64,000 nt of DNA. Source: Salinactinospora qingdaonensis (lineage in GTDB: Bacteria; Actinomycetota; Actinomycetes; Streptosporangiales; Streptosporangiaceae). The stretch spans positions 1 to 64,000 of the forward strand of contig NZ_BAABDD010000021.1 in NCBI RefSeq assembly GCF_039539445.1, written 5' to 3'. Both the position numbers and the translations under genes were made by a program. The notes beneath the pieces were generated by a model. That model did not search any database, was not told the DNA's origin, and saw nothing but the letters and a program-made list of their open reading frames with translations. Positions 53,001 through 62,869 of this stretch are shown here, one piece after another; position 1 is the stretch's first letter, and every line of letters begins with the position of its first letter.

Positions 53001-55777
53001 GGCCGTTGTGGGACGGGGACGGCATGTCGGTGCCAGAGCCGGTGCGCGCCTTCCTGCGCAAGCAGACCGGCATGGAGCCCCTGCCCGTCCCGCTCGGACT
53101 GGCCGCGCTCGAACGGCTGCTGCGGGCTGACGAACACCGGCTCGGTCCGGTCGTGTCGGTCTTCCACGGCGACAGCGACTCCTGGTTCCGTCACTTGCAC
53201 GAACAGGGGCTCGTCGGGACAGGCGACGAGAGCGACGGGGCGATGCACAGCGGTGGCGACGCGCCCCACCCCGAGGTGGCGCCCGTGGCCCCGGAGGCCG
53301 CCCAGGAGCTAAGAGACAGGGTGGTGGACGCGTTCGCCGAGGCGCTGGGCCGTCCACCGGGGAGTCTGGCGCCCAGTACCACGATCGAGTCGCTTGGCCT
53401 GGATTCGCTGATGATCCGCACCATCGTCGGCGAGCTCAACCGAACCGTCGGCCCCGTCGGACCCGAGCACGTGTACGGAGCCCGCGATTTGGCGGAACTG
53501 GCCGGCCACTTCTCCGCTCTCGACGCTGATCCTCCGGCGGCGGCTGTGCCCTCCGGTGCGGCTGTGCCCAGGCCGCTGGGCCGAGAGCGGGGGTATGCGA
53601 TCGTCGGCCTTGCGGGGCGCTACCCGGACGCTCCGGATACGGCCACGTTTTGGAGCAATCTCCGCGCTGGACGGGACACCGTCGCGGATCTGCCGACCGA
53701 CCGTTGGGCCGGAGCCGACGACGTGCGGGCCAAGGGACACTTCCTGCGCGGCATCGACCGGTTCGATCCGGAGTTCTTCGGCCTCGCCGAGTACGAGTCC
53801 GCGCTCGCCGACCCTCAGGAACGGCTGTTCCTCGAGGTCGCCTGGGAAGCACTGGAGGACGCCGGCCATGCGGGTGGCCGTCTCGACCGTCTGGAGGCAG
53901 CGGACGGCACACCGCGCAGTGTCGGCGTCTTCGTCGGGGTGACGTCTAGCGACTATCAACTGCTGGGCGCCGAGCGTTGGGCGCACGGGCATCGGACCAT
54001 GCCCACCGGCCACTACTGGAGTCTCGCCAACCGCCTTTCCTACCTGCTTGACCTGCGTGGTCCGAGTCAGCCGGTGGACACCGCCTGTTCGTCCTCACTT
54101 GTCGCCCTCCATATGGCCTGCGAGAGCATCCAGCGCGGCGAATGCGCCGCCGCCCTTGTCGGGGGCGTCAACCTCTACCTCCACCCGTCGCGGTTGCGCA
54201 TGCTGCGCCAGTCCGGCTTCCTCGCCGAGGACGGCCGCTGCCGCAGCTTCGGCGCGGGCGGAGCGGGCTTCGGCCCGGGCGAGGGCGTCGGAGCGGTGCT
54301 CGTCAAACCTCTGGAGGACGCCGTCGCCCATGGCGACCAGATCCATGGGGTGGTTCTCGGAAGCGCGGTGGCGCACGGCGGCCGGACCAACGGATACACC
54401 GCTCCCAGCCCCGACGCCCAGGCTCGTGTGGTCAGGAGGGCGCTGGAGCGCGCCCAGGTCGACCCGTCGACCGTGACCGCGGTGGAAGCCCACGGTACTG
54501 GCACAGAGCTGGGAGACCCGGTGGAAGTGGCGGCCCTGGAGCAGACCTACGGTCGCCCCGGAGCGCCCCCCTGCTCGCTGGGCTCGGTGAAATCCGCGAT
54601 CGGACACGGCGAGTCGGTGGCCGGGCTGGCGGCGTTGACCAAGGTGTTGTTGCAGATGCGGCATGGGATCTTAGCCCCGACGCTGCACGCCGACACGGTT
54701 AACCCGAACCTCAGGCTGGATGCGACACGCTTCGAGCTCCAACACGAACAGGGGGAGTGGCTGCCTCCGTTGCGGGAGGACCAGACAACCCGGATGCCGC
54801 GTCGGGCCGGCATCAGCTCGTTCGGCGCGGGTGGTGTCAACGCCCATGTGGTCGTCGAAGAGTATCGCGAGCGGCGCACCGTCGCCACCGGTGACGACGG
54901 CCCGCAGCTCCTCGTCCTTTCCGGGCCGACGCCGCAGCATGTCACGGCGACCGCGGAGCGGATCGCCGAGTGGTCGCGGAAGGTTCTCGCAGCGGAGGAA
55001 GAGGTGGATCTGGCGGCTCTCGCGCGCACGCTGCGAGAGGGGCGGGCCGCCGGGAGCTGTCGTCTGGCGGCGGTCGTGCGAAACACCGCCGAGATAGCCG
55101 AACGGCTCACGTCGCCCGATGTTCCCGTCAGCGACCTGCGGGACCGGTCGAACGGGCACGCGCTCGCCGGTCTCCTCGAAGCCGAGGACCTGCTCGAACG
55201 CCTGTGGAGCAACGGACGGCTCCACGCCATCGGTCGCCTGTGGCTCGACGGCCTCGATGTGCCGTGGGAGCGTCTGGGCGGCTCCCCGCCGCAGCCGATC
55301 GTCGCGGTTCCTCCCTCGGCGCTGCTCAGCAGGCCGCTGTGGTTCACCGACCAGGGGACGCATGCCCCGGCTCCCCACACCGCGCCCGCGCCCCAGCCCG
55401 CCCCCGAGCCCGCCCCCGCCCCAGGGGCTGTGCCCTGGACCGAGCCGCAGGCGCCAAGGCAGGCAGGGGCGCCGGAAGCCGAGGCGGGCACCGTCGCGCC
55501 CCAAACGTCCTCCGAGCCGTCCTCCGAGCCCGCCGAGGACGATGAGGCCGTCCTCACCGCCCTGCGGCGAATCACCGAACCCAAGATCCCCGGAGGAACG
55601 GGCGCGGTCGACCTCGAATGCGCTCTGCCCGAGTTGGGAGTCGATTCCGTGAACCTGATGAACCTGCGCTTTGAGATCGACGAACTGTTCGGGCTCTCGA
55701 TCCCGCTGGAGGAGCTGGCGGATCAGACGGTGTCCCAGATCGCCCGGCAAATCGCGTCCCACAACGGAAGACAGTAG
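50042..55777 (+). CDS. Trans-AT PKS: KS-KR-ACP-KS-ACP
   Basis: The protein has 1911 residues. The N-terminal helix (ILTRLSNGELDLGEASVRL) is a likely docking element pairing with the C-terminus of the KS-ACP-ACP protein, although the cassette genes lie between them. Module 6: KS (Cys221), KR (about 640-1050, VTGGAGGIG, FSSVAAV, ADYAFGN), ACP (Ser1122). Module 7: KS (Cys1349, EAHGTGT and SAIGHGE intact), linker, ACP (Ser1869). No DH lies in either module, so module 6 should leave a hydroxyl and module 7 a ketone. This matches the hydroxy/keto segment of group A streptogramins, made by VirFG in virginiamycin. No AT is present. Confidence 0.95.
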   Translation: MTRGNMDARDILTRLSNGELDLGEASVRLRGLDRAATGSQEPQTGAPAREPIAVIGLSARFPGSEDADQFWDHLLEGTDSVTQVPADRWPIERYHDADPGAVGTTSSKWGAFIADATAFDAEFFGMTPREAELTDPQARLFLQEAWRALENAGQLPAELAGSRCGVYAGVMLNDYVNRIERSSPHSRLPQVMQGNSNSMVTARLAYRLDLRGPTATVDTACSSSLTALHMACQSLWLDEADMMVVGGVTLYFTELPYVYMSGAGMLSPSGSERAFDAGADGIVPGEGCAVVVLKHLSRALADGDPVRAVIRASGTNSDGQTNGITAPSGASQAALIRQTYERFGVDPATIDYVECHGTGTPLGDPIEVGALNEAFRGSGAPAGSVPIGSVKSNIGHTSAAAGLAGLVKAMGVVNSGEVPPTLHQERVNPRLPLSEGPFTVADRRMTLREPPRPKRAAVSSFGFSGTNAHVVVEQPPEPPARAVSDEPAVVVLSARHPEGLAAAKRALRRWLAGPGAAAALCDVAHTLAVARTHHSHREALVVRDRAELLAALEGRQVSPAPAHLAELAQRYLAGEDVDWAEVYPPATHRRLALPGSSFADDRYAVAPEEPGGRGQSRAGTEPVPLPRQEDPRVAELTLLQPVWTHRPEPAAEAAAGAVAVHDPRGDLVAALPGAHSTSSLDTQPAAVVLRLDHAESAALVEAFEVVRGVLSSGTRDRPLTLLVLTADPALAPAAAAFLRSVCGENPRVSGRAVLVDDTGAAAAPVVQAELAAPGTLTEMCVDRRAGTREVMAWQSLHTADTRPEAFRVGGVYLVTGGAGGIGRALTAHLVDRYSARVVVCGRTPWEELAPEARPPLRAGAVRYVAADTADPDAVVELVGDILATEGELHGVLHAAGLVRDAFLTRKAPQDLEAVLRPKVDGVRALDLATRDLPLDMFVLFSSVAAVTGNIGQADYAFGNGYLDGFAHDRARLVRHGLRSGRTLSVDWPLWDGDGMSVPEPVRAFLRKQTGMEPLPVPLGLAALERLLRADEHRLGPVVSVFHGDSDSWFRHLHEQGLVGTGDESDGAMHSGGDAPHPEVAPVAPEAAQELRDRVVDAFAEALGRPPGSLAPSTTIESLGLDSLMIRTIVGELNRTVGPVGPEHVYGARDLAELAGHFSALDADPPAAAVPSGAAVPRPLGRERGYAIVGLAGRYPDAPDTATFWSNLRAGRDTVADLPTDRWAGADDVRAKGHFLRGIDRFDPEFFGLAEYESALADPQERLFLEVAWEALEDAGHAGGRLDRLEAADGTPRSVGVFVGVTSSDYQLLGAERWAHGHRTMPTGHYWSLANRLSYLLDLRGPSQPVDTACSSSLVALHMACESIQRGECAAALVGGVNLYLHPSRLRMLRQSGFLAEDGRCRSFGAGGAGFGPGEGVGAVLVKPLEDAVAHGDQIHGVVLGSAVAHGGRTNGYTAPSPDAQARVVRRALERAQVDPSTVTAVEAHGTGTELGDPVEVAALEQTYGRPGAPPCSLGSVKSAIGHGESVAGLAALTKVLLQMRHGILAPTLHADTVNPNLRLDATRFELQHEQGEWLPPLREDQTTRMPRRAGISSFGAGGVNAHVVVEEYRERRTVATGDDGPQLLVLSGPTPQHVTATAERIAEWSRKVLAAEEEVDLAALARTLREGRAAGSCRLAAVVRNTAEIAERLTSPDVPVSDLRDRSNGHALAGLLEAEDLLERLWSNGRLHAIGRLWLDGLDVPWERLGGSPPQPIVAVPPSALLSRPLWFTDQGTHAPAPHTAPAPQPAPEPAPAPGAVPWTEPQAPRQAGAPEAEAGTVAPQTSSEPSSEPAEDDEAVLTALRRITEPKIPGGTGAVDLECALPELGVDSVNLMNLRFEIDELFGLSIPLEELADQTVSQIARQIASHNGRQ

Positions 55778-55789
55778 GGAGAAGGACCG

Positions 55790-58700
55790 ATGGAGAGCCA
55801 ACCGTCCTTTCCGTTGACGGAGATTCAGGAGTCCTTCTACGTCGGCCGCGTCCTCGGATCGGGGACCGGGGCGCAGGTGCACCTGGAGTTCGAAACCGAC
55901 GGCCTCGACGTGGCCCGACTGGAGGACTCCTGGAACCGTCTGGTCTATCGCACCGAGATGCTTCGTGCGACAGTGCGTTCCGACGGAACGCAAGAGATTC
56001 GGGACGAGGTGCCCCGTTACCGGATTCCCGTATCGGACCTCTCCGACGTTTCCGAGGCCGAACAGGCCGCGCAGCTCCGGGAGCTGAGGAAAACCGTCGA
56101 GGCCGAAAACTTCGACCCGAGCACCTGGCCGCTGTTCGCGATCAAAGCGGTGCTGCTCGGCAGCGACCGGGCGCGGGTTCACCTCACCGTGGACGAGATG
56201 GTGGCTGACGGGCCGAGTGTGTCCCTGTTGCTGGCCCAGTGGTACACGCTTTACCGCCACGGAGTCGAACCCGAGCCGCCGCAACTGACCTTCCGGGACT
56301 ACGTTGCGAGAGCGACGCCGTCCGCGGCTGAGACAGACCGGGCCCTGCGGTACTGGCGCGACAAGCTGGCCGGGGCCGACCTCGACCGTCCGGCACCGTT
56401 TACCGCGGACCCCGCAGGGCAGAGCCGGGAACGCCGCAGGCTGTCTTTCACTCTTCCACCACCGCAGTGGGCGGCCGTCCAGCGGCTTGCCCGCCAGAGC
56501 CGGGCCACGCCCTCCGCGATGCTGCTCGCCCTCTTCGCCGCGGTGATCGGCGACGCGGAGCGCCCGATCGTCCTCACCACCTACAACCGCAAGCCCGTGC
56601 ATCCCGACGTCGCCCGTCTCGTCGGGCCTTTCATCTCGACCGCCGTCTTCCTCGCCCCGCCCGCCGGGGGATCGTTCGGCGAGTACCTCCGAGCCGTTCA
56701 GCGCCAGCTATGGCGCGATTTGGAACACGACGCGGTGAGCGGAGTCCGGGCGCACCGGGAGTGGAGCCGCCAGGAGCGGTCGCACAACGGCGATCCGGTG
56801 CGGGTCGTCTTCACGAGCATGCTCGGGAGCCTGCCGGGCGCCGACGCCGAGGACGATCCGCGCAGCTGGCCCGCGCGAGTCGATGACGGGGCTACCCTGA
56901 CCCACACCCCGGGCGTCCATCTTGAGCAGTGTGCCCAGGAGAACCACGACGGAGCCCTGGTGCTCTCCTGGGACATCGCCAGCGGGGTGATCGACGAGGC
57001 CGCCGGGGCCGAGGCTTTCGACCGGCTGACCGGGGCGCTGTGCCGCCTGGCGGCCGCCGAGGGGGACAGCGAGGCCGCGGTATCGCCGGAGGTGGCCGAG
57101 CTGGTCCAGCCATCGCGGCAAGACGTCACGGGGCTTCCGCTCACCGAACTCCAGTCGGCCTACCTCGTCGGCAGGGTCGGTGGATTGTCCGGGGCGGCAG
57201 AAACCAAGGTCTACCAGGAGTTCCTGCTGCGCCGCCATGATGTCGACCGACTCGAACGCGCATGGCACCGCCTCGTCGAGCACCATCCCATGATGCGCGC
57301 CGTGGTTCACGACGACGGGACCATGACCGTGCGTGGCGAAGTCCCTTACTACACCTTCGCCCGCCACGACCTGACCGGCCTTGGCCGGGCTGAGGTCGAG
57401 GAGAGGCTCGCCGCGGTCGCGGAGCGCATGCGCCGCACTGAGTTCGAAATCGGCGCGTGGCCGATGTTTGCGTTGGAAGTCAGCTTCCTGCCTGGGGGAG
57501 AGGTCGTCCTCCACGCCGCTTTGGACGCGCTACTCGCCGACGCGCGCAGTCTGGCCTTGCTGTTCGGTCAGCTGTTCGCTCTCCACGACGGCCAGGGGGA
57601 GGTGCTGGACGCCGCCCCCGACCGCTCGATCGACCACATGCGCGGCCTCGCGCGTCCCCACGGCGGCCGGCGAGACGAGGCCGCCGCCCAATGGCACGAC
57701 AAGTTCGCCGACCTGCCGCCGGGGCCGCCGCTGGCCGACACGGGGGAGCGCACCCACCGCCGGTTCGACCTTTCCGCCTGGCCGGCGCTTCGAGAACACG
57801 CCGCGCGCGTCGGGGTGCCTGCGGACATCCTGCTGCTGACCGCCTATGCCGACACGCTCCGACAGCGGTTCCGCGCTCCGTTCACGATCGTCGTCGTCTC
57901 GTGGGACAGGCCGCGGGGGATGGAGGGCTCCGTAGGGGACTTCACCTCCCTGGCCTGGCTCGTCGTCGACGACACACTGCCGCCGTCCTTCGAGGAACGC
58001 GCCCGTGAGATCTGGGACAGGGTTCGGGCCGACCTGGAGCGCGGAGCCGTCCTCCCCGGGTTGCGCGAACTACGCCAGCGTGTCTTCCGGTCAAACGGCG
58101 AACTGCGGCTGCCCGTTGTCTTCACCCGGATTCCGCAGGCGCCGCAGGCTCTGGGCGGAGACGGAGTCGAGTTGCGGCAGAGCCGGTCGCAGACCGCGCA
58201 AGTGGCGCTCGACAACGTGCCGCTGCTCCTTGACGACACGCTGGTCTGCCAATGGGACGTGGCCGGTGACGCGCTCGACGCCGATCAGGCCGACGAGCTG
58301 TTCTCCTCCTACGAGCACCGGGTGCGCGCCCTCCTCGACAGTCCCGAGCCGACGCTGACGGCGCTCCTGGAGCGCAGCCTCGCCGCGTACCCCCACCGGC
58401 CCGCGGTGTGGTGGAACGGAGAGGCGCTCGACTACGCCGAACTCGACCGACGTAGCGCGCAGCTGGCCAACCATCTGATCCGCTCCGGCTGCCGCCCCGG
58501 CGCGCACATCGCCGTCCACATGGACAGATCCGACGACCTGGTCGTGGCGCTCGTGGCCATCGTGCGTGCCGGCGGAGTCTACGTTCCCATCGAGGCGGGA
58601 ACCCCGCGCGAGCGGGTGAAGTATCTGATCGAGGACTCCGGTGCGCGTGTGCTCGTCGCGGACGGGACCCTGGCCGGCGCGCTCCACGACTGCGGGGCAC

Positions 58701-61700
58701 ACGTCGTCTGTCCCGACCGGGACGGGGCGCTTCTCGCCGCGGCCGCAGACACCGCCCCCGAGGTCCATGTCGCCGCCGACGATCCCGTCTACATGATCTA
58801 CACCTCTGGGACCACCGGACAGCCCAAAGGTTGTCTCAACACCCACCGCGGAGTGGCGAACCGCCTGCTGTGGATGCAGGAGCGCTTCCCCCTGTCCGGG
58901 ACGGACCGCGTGTTGCAGAAGACGCCCTGCGGCTTCGACGTTTCTGCCTGGGAGTTCTTCTGGCCGCTGCTGGCGGGGGCCGCCACCGTCGTCGCACGGC
59001 CCGGGGGACATAGGGATCCCGCCTACCTCGCGCGCGCCATCCGTGAGAACTCGGTGACCGTCACCCACTTCGTCCCGTCGATGCTGGGGCTGTTCCTAAG
59101 CGAACCGTCGGCTGCCGACTGTTCGTCACTGCGTTATGTGTTCGCCAGCGGGGAAGCCTTGCCGGTCGGCACCATGCGGCGGTTTTTCGAGGTGCTGCCG
59201 GAGGTTCAGCTCCACAACCTCTACGGGCCGACCGAGGCGGCGATCGACGTCACGCACTGGGAGTGCGTGCCCGACTGGGACGAGGCATCGGTGCCCATCG
59301 GAAGGCCGATCACCGGGGCGACGATCCATATCGTCGACGAACACCTGCGGCAGGTCCCGCCCGGGACCGCCGGGGAGATCTGCATCGCCGGGACTCCCGT
59401 GGCCCTCGGCTACCACGATCGCGAGGAGTTGACGCGGGAGCGGTTCGTCGCCACCTCCTATGCCGACCGTCTCTACCGGACCGGGGATCTCGGCGCGCTC
59501 GGCGCCGACGGTGAGATCCGCTACCTTGGCCGGCTCGACGACCAGTTCAAGGTGCGTGGGCTGCGTATCGAACCGCAAGAGGTCGAGACGGCGCTGGTGT
59601 CGCGCGCCGGCCTCGTCGACGCCAGAGTCCTGCCTGTGGCGGAGTCCAGCGGCGACCCCGTGCTCGCGGCCGTCTGCGTAGCCGCTGACCCACCGCCTCG
59701 GATTCAGGACATCCGGCAGGCTCTGGGAACAGTACTGCCCCAGCACTTGGTGCCGAGCCGCTACCGTTTCGTCGACGAGTTGCCGCTGACTCCCGCCGGC
59801 AAGCTCGACCGTCGTGCTGCGGCCGCTCTGTTCCAGCCGGCGGAGGAGACCGGCTCCCCCACTGGAGCCGACCTGCTGGAGCAGGTGAGGGCTGCCGCTT
59901 CCGCGGCGCTGGGCAAGGCCGAGATCGACGTCGACGCTGACCTGTTCGATCTGGGGGCTACCTCGTTCACCATGATCCGCCTGGCGCAGCTGGTCACCGA
60001 GCGAACCGGGGCCGAGGTCGCCGTGGACCTGCTGCTCAACGGTCCAACGGTGCAGGAGATCGCCGCAGCCCTGGCAGCGCCCCCGGCGGAGCCGGCCGAC
60101 GCGCCGCGCCAGGCGGACGTTCGTATCGCGTTCGACCCCGAGGCCAAGAAGAAGTTCAAGGAGGCGCGGGTCGCCGAACTCTCCCTACCGGCGGAGCTGC
60201 CGCGCGTTCCCCTGCCGGAGCCGGCGGCCGGCGACTCCCTCGGGCTCTTCGACGCTTCGGCGTTTCGCAGATTCAGCGCGGAGCCGATGCCCGCCTCCGC
60301 GCTCGTCGACCTGCTTGCCATGGCCGCACCAGGAGAGCTGGGCGGGCTGAGCAAGCGTCGCTACCCCTCCGCAGGAGGCTTCTACCCCGTCCAGGTCTAC
60401 GTCTACGTGCGCCCCGACCGGGTGGATGGCCTTGAGGGGGGACTGTACTACCTGCACCCCGCCGAAGGGGCCCTCGTCAGACTCGACCCCGACCTGCGCG
60501 TCACCGAGGACTGCCATGTCCACCACAACCGCCCGCTGGTCGGGAGCGCGGCGTTTGGGGTCTTCCTGGTCTCCACACCGGCGGCGATCGCTCCCGCCTA
60601 CGGCGAGCGGCTCGGCGCGAAGTACAGCGAACTGGAGGCGGGTCACCTGTCGCAGCTGCTGATGACCGCGGCACCTGCGCGGGGGATCGGGATGTGCCCA
60701 GTGGGCGACATGGACTTCGACGCCGTTCGCGAGCGCTTCTGGCTCGACGACGACCAAGACCTCCTCGTCTCCCTGTGGGGAGGAGCGCTCCAAGACGACG
60801 AGGTCCGCCGGCGGGCGGCCCTCGCGGCAACGCCGGAGGAGATGCAGGCGAGACAGGCCAGGCGAGATGAGGCGGCCGCGCTCGACACGGTGTCGGCCGA
60901 GCCGGCCGGAACGGGAATCCCGGTGGCTGTCATCGGCTTCGCCGCCCGGCTGCCCGGCGCGGACTCCCTTGACGGGCTCGGCCGTCTGCTCGTGGAGGGC
61001 GCCACCGCCATTGGAGCGACACCGCAGGAGCGGTGGTCGCCGCTGCGGACCCGGTCGGAGCGCGCCGGGGCGCGTATGGGTGCCTACCTCGACGACATCA
61101 CCGGTTGCGAAGCTGAGGAGTTCGGCCTGGACGACAAGGAGGCGGCCGCGACCGACCCGCAGGAGCGCCTGCTGCTGGCGACGGTTCGCCAGTGTCTGGA
61201 GGACGCCGGATCGGCCGGGGAACAGCGTGCGCGGCTCGATCCGATCGGGGTGTACGTGGGGGCGATGTGGGCCGACCACGCCCTTCACGGCATGTCCGCC
61301 CGCGCGGCGGGGGAGCAGGGCACCCACGCCACACGGGGCGGGCTCGCCCACCGTCTGTCGCACGCCTTCGACCTGACCGGTCCGAGCATGGTGGTCGACA
61401 GCGGGTGCGTTTCAGGCATGGCCGCGATCGATATGGCCGTAGGGGCCATCCGGTCGGGTCGATGCCGCGCGGCGATCGCGGCAGCCAGCAACCTGGTACT
61501 GCATCCGGAGCACCTCGATGTCCTCGCCGATCTCGGCTTGGTCGCCGAAGACGCCGACTCCTGCGCGTTCACAAGCCGCGCCAGCGGGTGGCTCGTCGGC
61601 GAGGGCATTGGAGCCCTCATGCTCAAGCCGCTCCACCGGGCAGTCGCCGACGGCGACCCCATCCACGCCGTGGTCCGCGGAACCTCGGTCCGTCATTCCG

Positions 61701-62869
61701 GAGCGACGCGGCGCTATGGCGTTCCGAGCCGGGGAACCCAAGAGGAAGCCGTCCGCGCCGCGCTCGCCGACGCGGGACTACCGCCAGAGTCGATCGGATA
61801 CGTCGAAGCAGCCGCCGGCGGTTCCGCGCTCGCCGACGCCTTGGAGGCCCAGGAGCTGTCGGAGGTGTTCCAGCACGCGGGTCCGGTGCCGCTCGGTTCT
61901 GTGAAGCCCACCCTTGGCCACCTCGAGGCAGCCTCGGTGTTCGCGCAGCTCGCCAAGGTGATGTGTCAGCTCCGTTCCGGTGAGGTCTTCGCTACGAGAC
62001 TGACCTCGGAGCTGAACCCCGCGGTCGTCTCGGCCCCCGCCGTGGAGATCCCCCAGGAGAGGGCCCGGTGGCGGCCACAGCCGGAGCCCTCGGGGGCCTC
62101 CCGCAGGCGAGCCCTGGTCAACGGTGTGGCGGGGACCGGCTCCTACGGCTGCCTGGTGATCGAGGAAGGGCCGCCCCTCGCCGAACCACAAAGCGAGGAA
62201 CAGCATAAGGAAGCGTGGGCGCTCCCGCTCTCCGCGGACAGCCCCGAGAACCTCGCCGTCCTTGCGAACTCGTTGGCCGACGCGGTACCGGGGATGCCGC
62301 TGGCCTCGGTCGCCCGCACCCTGCGAGAAGGCCGCCCAGCACGCGGAGAGCGCGCCGTGGTCGTCACGACCGCGGAGGAGGCCGCCCAGGCGCTGCGGCG
62401 GCTGGCTTCGGCGGTCACCTCCGGTGCCGGTCGGCTCGTCGGCACGGCGACCGGTGAACTGAGCGTGCAGATCGAGAAATGGCTGGCCGGAGAGACGGTC
62501 CACTGGCCCGAAGTGGAACGGGACGTCCCCAAGGTCTCCCTTCCGCCGACCCCGCTTCGCGTCCGCGACTTCCGGCTCCCCGGCGCGGCGCCGCCCTCCG
62601 GCCAAGGAGCGCCGCCGTCCGGCGAAGGCGACGGCGCGGCCTCCCCTCTCGACCGTTTCGCCTCGATCGTCGCCGCCGAGACCGGTATCCCCGCCGACCA
62701 GCTCCTCCCCGAGACCGACCTGGTCGCCTCAGGGGTCAGCAGCCGCAGACTCCTGCGGATCGCCGCACGTGTGGCGGAGGAGGGCGGCGGCCCGCTTGCG
62801 CTCGAAACGCTCTTTGAGACCGACAACCTGGTCGACCTCGCCACCGCCGCCTTCGGAGGTAACCCGTGA
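55790..62869 (+). CDS. Oxazole-forming NRPS/PKS: Cy-Cy-A(Ser)-PCP-Ox-KS0-ACP
   Basis: The protein has 2359 residues, ATG behind GGGAGAAGG. Two heterocyclization domains carry DxxxxDxxS (Asp135/Asp140 and Asp579/Asp584). The A domain (about 905-1375) has pocket D-V-W-H-F-S-L-I-D, essentially the classic serine code. PCP Ser1392. A flavin-dependent oxidase of the EpoB/McbC type (about 1445-1690, RRYPSAGGFYPVQV) would oxidise the oxazoline to oxazole. A KS follows (Cys1873 in DSGCVSG) in which the HGTGT histidine motif is replaced by AAAGGS, so it should be non-elongating. The last ACP (Ser2318) has VSS in place of the usual xDS. It hands the oxazolyl chain to the next NRPS, whose GTG overlaps its stop. 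Confidence 0.94.
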   Translation: MESQPSFPLTEIQESFYVGRVLGSGTGAQVHLEFETDGLDVARLEDSWNRLVYRTEMLRATVRSDGTQEIRDEVPRYRIPVSDLSDVSEAEQAAQLRELRKTVEAENFDPSTWPLFAIKAVLLGSDRARVHLTVDEMVADGPSVSLLLAQWYTLYRHGVEPEPPQLTFRDYVARATPSAAETDRALRYWRDKLAGADLDRPAPFTADPAGQSRERRRLSFTLPPPQWAAVQRLARQSRATPSAMLLALFAAVIGDAERPIVLTTYNRKPVHPDVARLVGPFISTAVFLAPPAGGSFGEYLRAVQRQLWRDLEHDAVSGVRAHREWSRQERSHNGDPVRVVFTSMLGSLPGADAEDDPRSWPARVDDGATLTHTPGVHLEQCAQENHDGALVLSWDIASGVIDEAAGAEAFDRLTGALCRLAAAEGDSEAAVSPEVAELVQPSRQDVTGLPLTELQSAYLVGRVGGLSGAAETKVYQEFLLRRHDVDRLERAWHRLVEHHPMMRAVVHDDGTMTVRGEVPYYTFARHDLTGLGRAEVEERLAAVAERMRRTEFEIGAWPMFALEVSFLPGGEVVLHAALDALLADARSLALLFGQLFALHDGQGEVLDAAPDRSIDHMRGLARPHGGRRDEAAAQWHDKFADLPPGPPLADTGERTHRRFDLSAWPALREHAARVGVPADILLLTAYADTLRQRFRAPFTIVVVSWDRPRGMEGSVGDFTSLAWLVVDDTLPPSFEERAREIWDRVRADLERGAVLPGLRELRQRVFRSNGELRLPVVFTRIPQAPQALGGDGVELRQSRSQTAQVALDNVPLLLDDTLVCQWDVAGDALDADQADELFSSYEHRVRALLDSPEPTLTALLERSLAAYPHRPAVWWNGEALDYAELDRRSAQLANHLIRSGCRPGAHIAVHMDRSDDLVVALVAIVRAGGVYVPIEAGTPRERVKYLIEDSGARVLVADGTLAGALHDCGAHVVCPDRDGALLAAAADTAPEVHVAADDPVYMIYTSGTTGQPKGCLNTHRGVANRLLWMQERFPLSGTDRVLQKTPCGFDVSAWEFFWPLLAGAATVVARPGGHRDPAYLARAIRENSVTVTHFVPSMLGLFLSEPSAADCSSLRYVFASGEALPVGTMRRFFEVLPEVQLHNLYGPTEAAIDVTHWECVPDWDEASVPIGRPITGATIHIVDEHLRQVPPGTAGEICIAGTPVALGYHDREELTRERFVATSYADRLYRTGDLGALGADGEIRYLGRLDDQFKVRGLRIEPQEVETALVSRAGLVDARVLPVAESSGDPVLAAVCVAADPPPRIQDIRQALGTVLPQHLVPSRYRFVDELPLTPAGKLDRRAAAALFQPAEETGSPTGADLLEQVRAAASAALGKAEIDVDADLFDLGATSFTMIRLAQLVTERTGAEVAVDLLLNGPTVQEIAAALAAPPAEPADAPRQADVRIAFDPEAKKKFKEARVAELSLPAELPRVPLPEPAAGDSLGLFDASAFRRFSAEPMPASALVDLLAMAAPGELGGLSKRRYPSAGGFYPVQVYVYVRPDRVDGLEGGLYYLHPAEGALVRLDPDLRVTEDCHVHHNRPLVGSAAFGVFLVSTPAAIAPAYGERLGAKYSELEAGHLSQLLMTAAPARGIGMCPVGDMDFDAVRERFWLDDDQDLLVSLWGGALQDDEVRRRAALAATPEEMQARQARRDEAAALDTVSAEPAGTGIPVAVIGFAARLPGADSLDGLGRLLVEGATAIGATPQERWSPLRTRSERAGARMGAYLDDITGCEAEEFGLDDKEAAATDPQERLLLATVRQCLEDAGSAGEQRARLDPIGVYVGAMWADHALHGMSARAAGEQGTHATRGGLAHRLSHAFDLTGPSMVVDSGCVSGMAAIDMAVGAIRSGRCRAAIAAASNLVLHPEHLDVLADLGLVAEDADSCAFTSRASGWLVGEGIGALMLKPLHRAVADGDPIHAVVRGTSVRHSGATRRYGVPSRGTQEEAVRAALADAGLPPESIGYVEAAAGGSALADALEAQELSEVFQHAGPVPLGSVKPTLGHLEAASVFAQLAKVMCQLRSGEVFATRLTSELNPAVVSAPAVEIPQERARWRPQPEPSGASRRRALVNGVAGTGSYGCLVIEEGPPLAEPQSEEQHKEAWALPLSADSPENLAVLANSLADAVPGMPLASVARTLREGRPARGERAVVVTTAEEAAQALRRLASAVTSGAGRLVGTATGELSVQIEKWLAGETVHWPEVERDVPKVSLPPTPLRVRDFRLPGAAPPSGQGAPPSGEGDGAASPLDRFASIVAAETGIPADQLLPETDLVASGVSSRRLLRIAARVAEEGGGPLALETLFETDNLVDLATAAFGGNP

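Noticed and set aside
61380..62150. Active elongating KS in the oxazole synthetase
   Set aside because: The nucleophile Cys is present, but the HGTGT histidine is replaced by AAAGGS, so condensation is unlikely.
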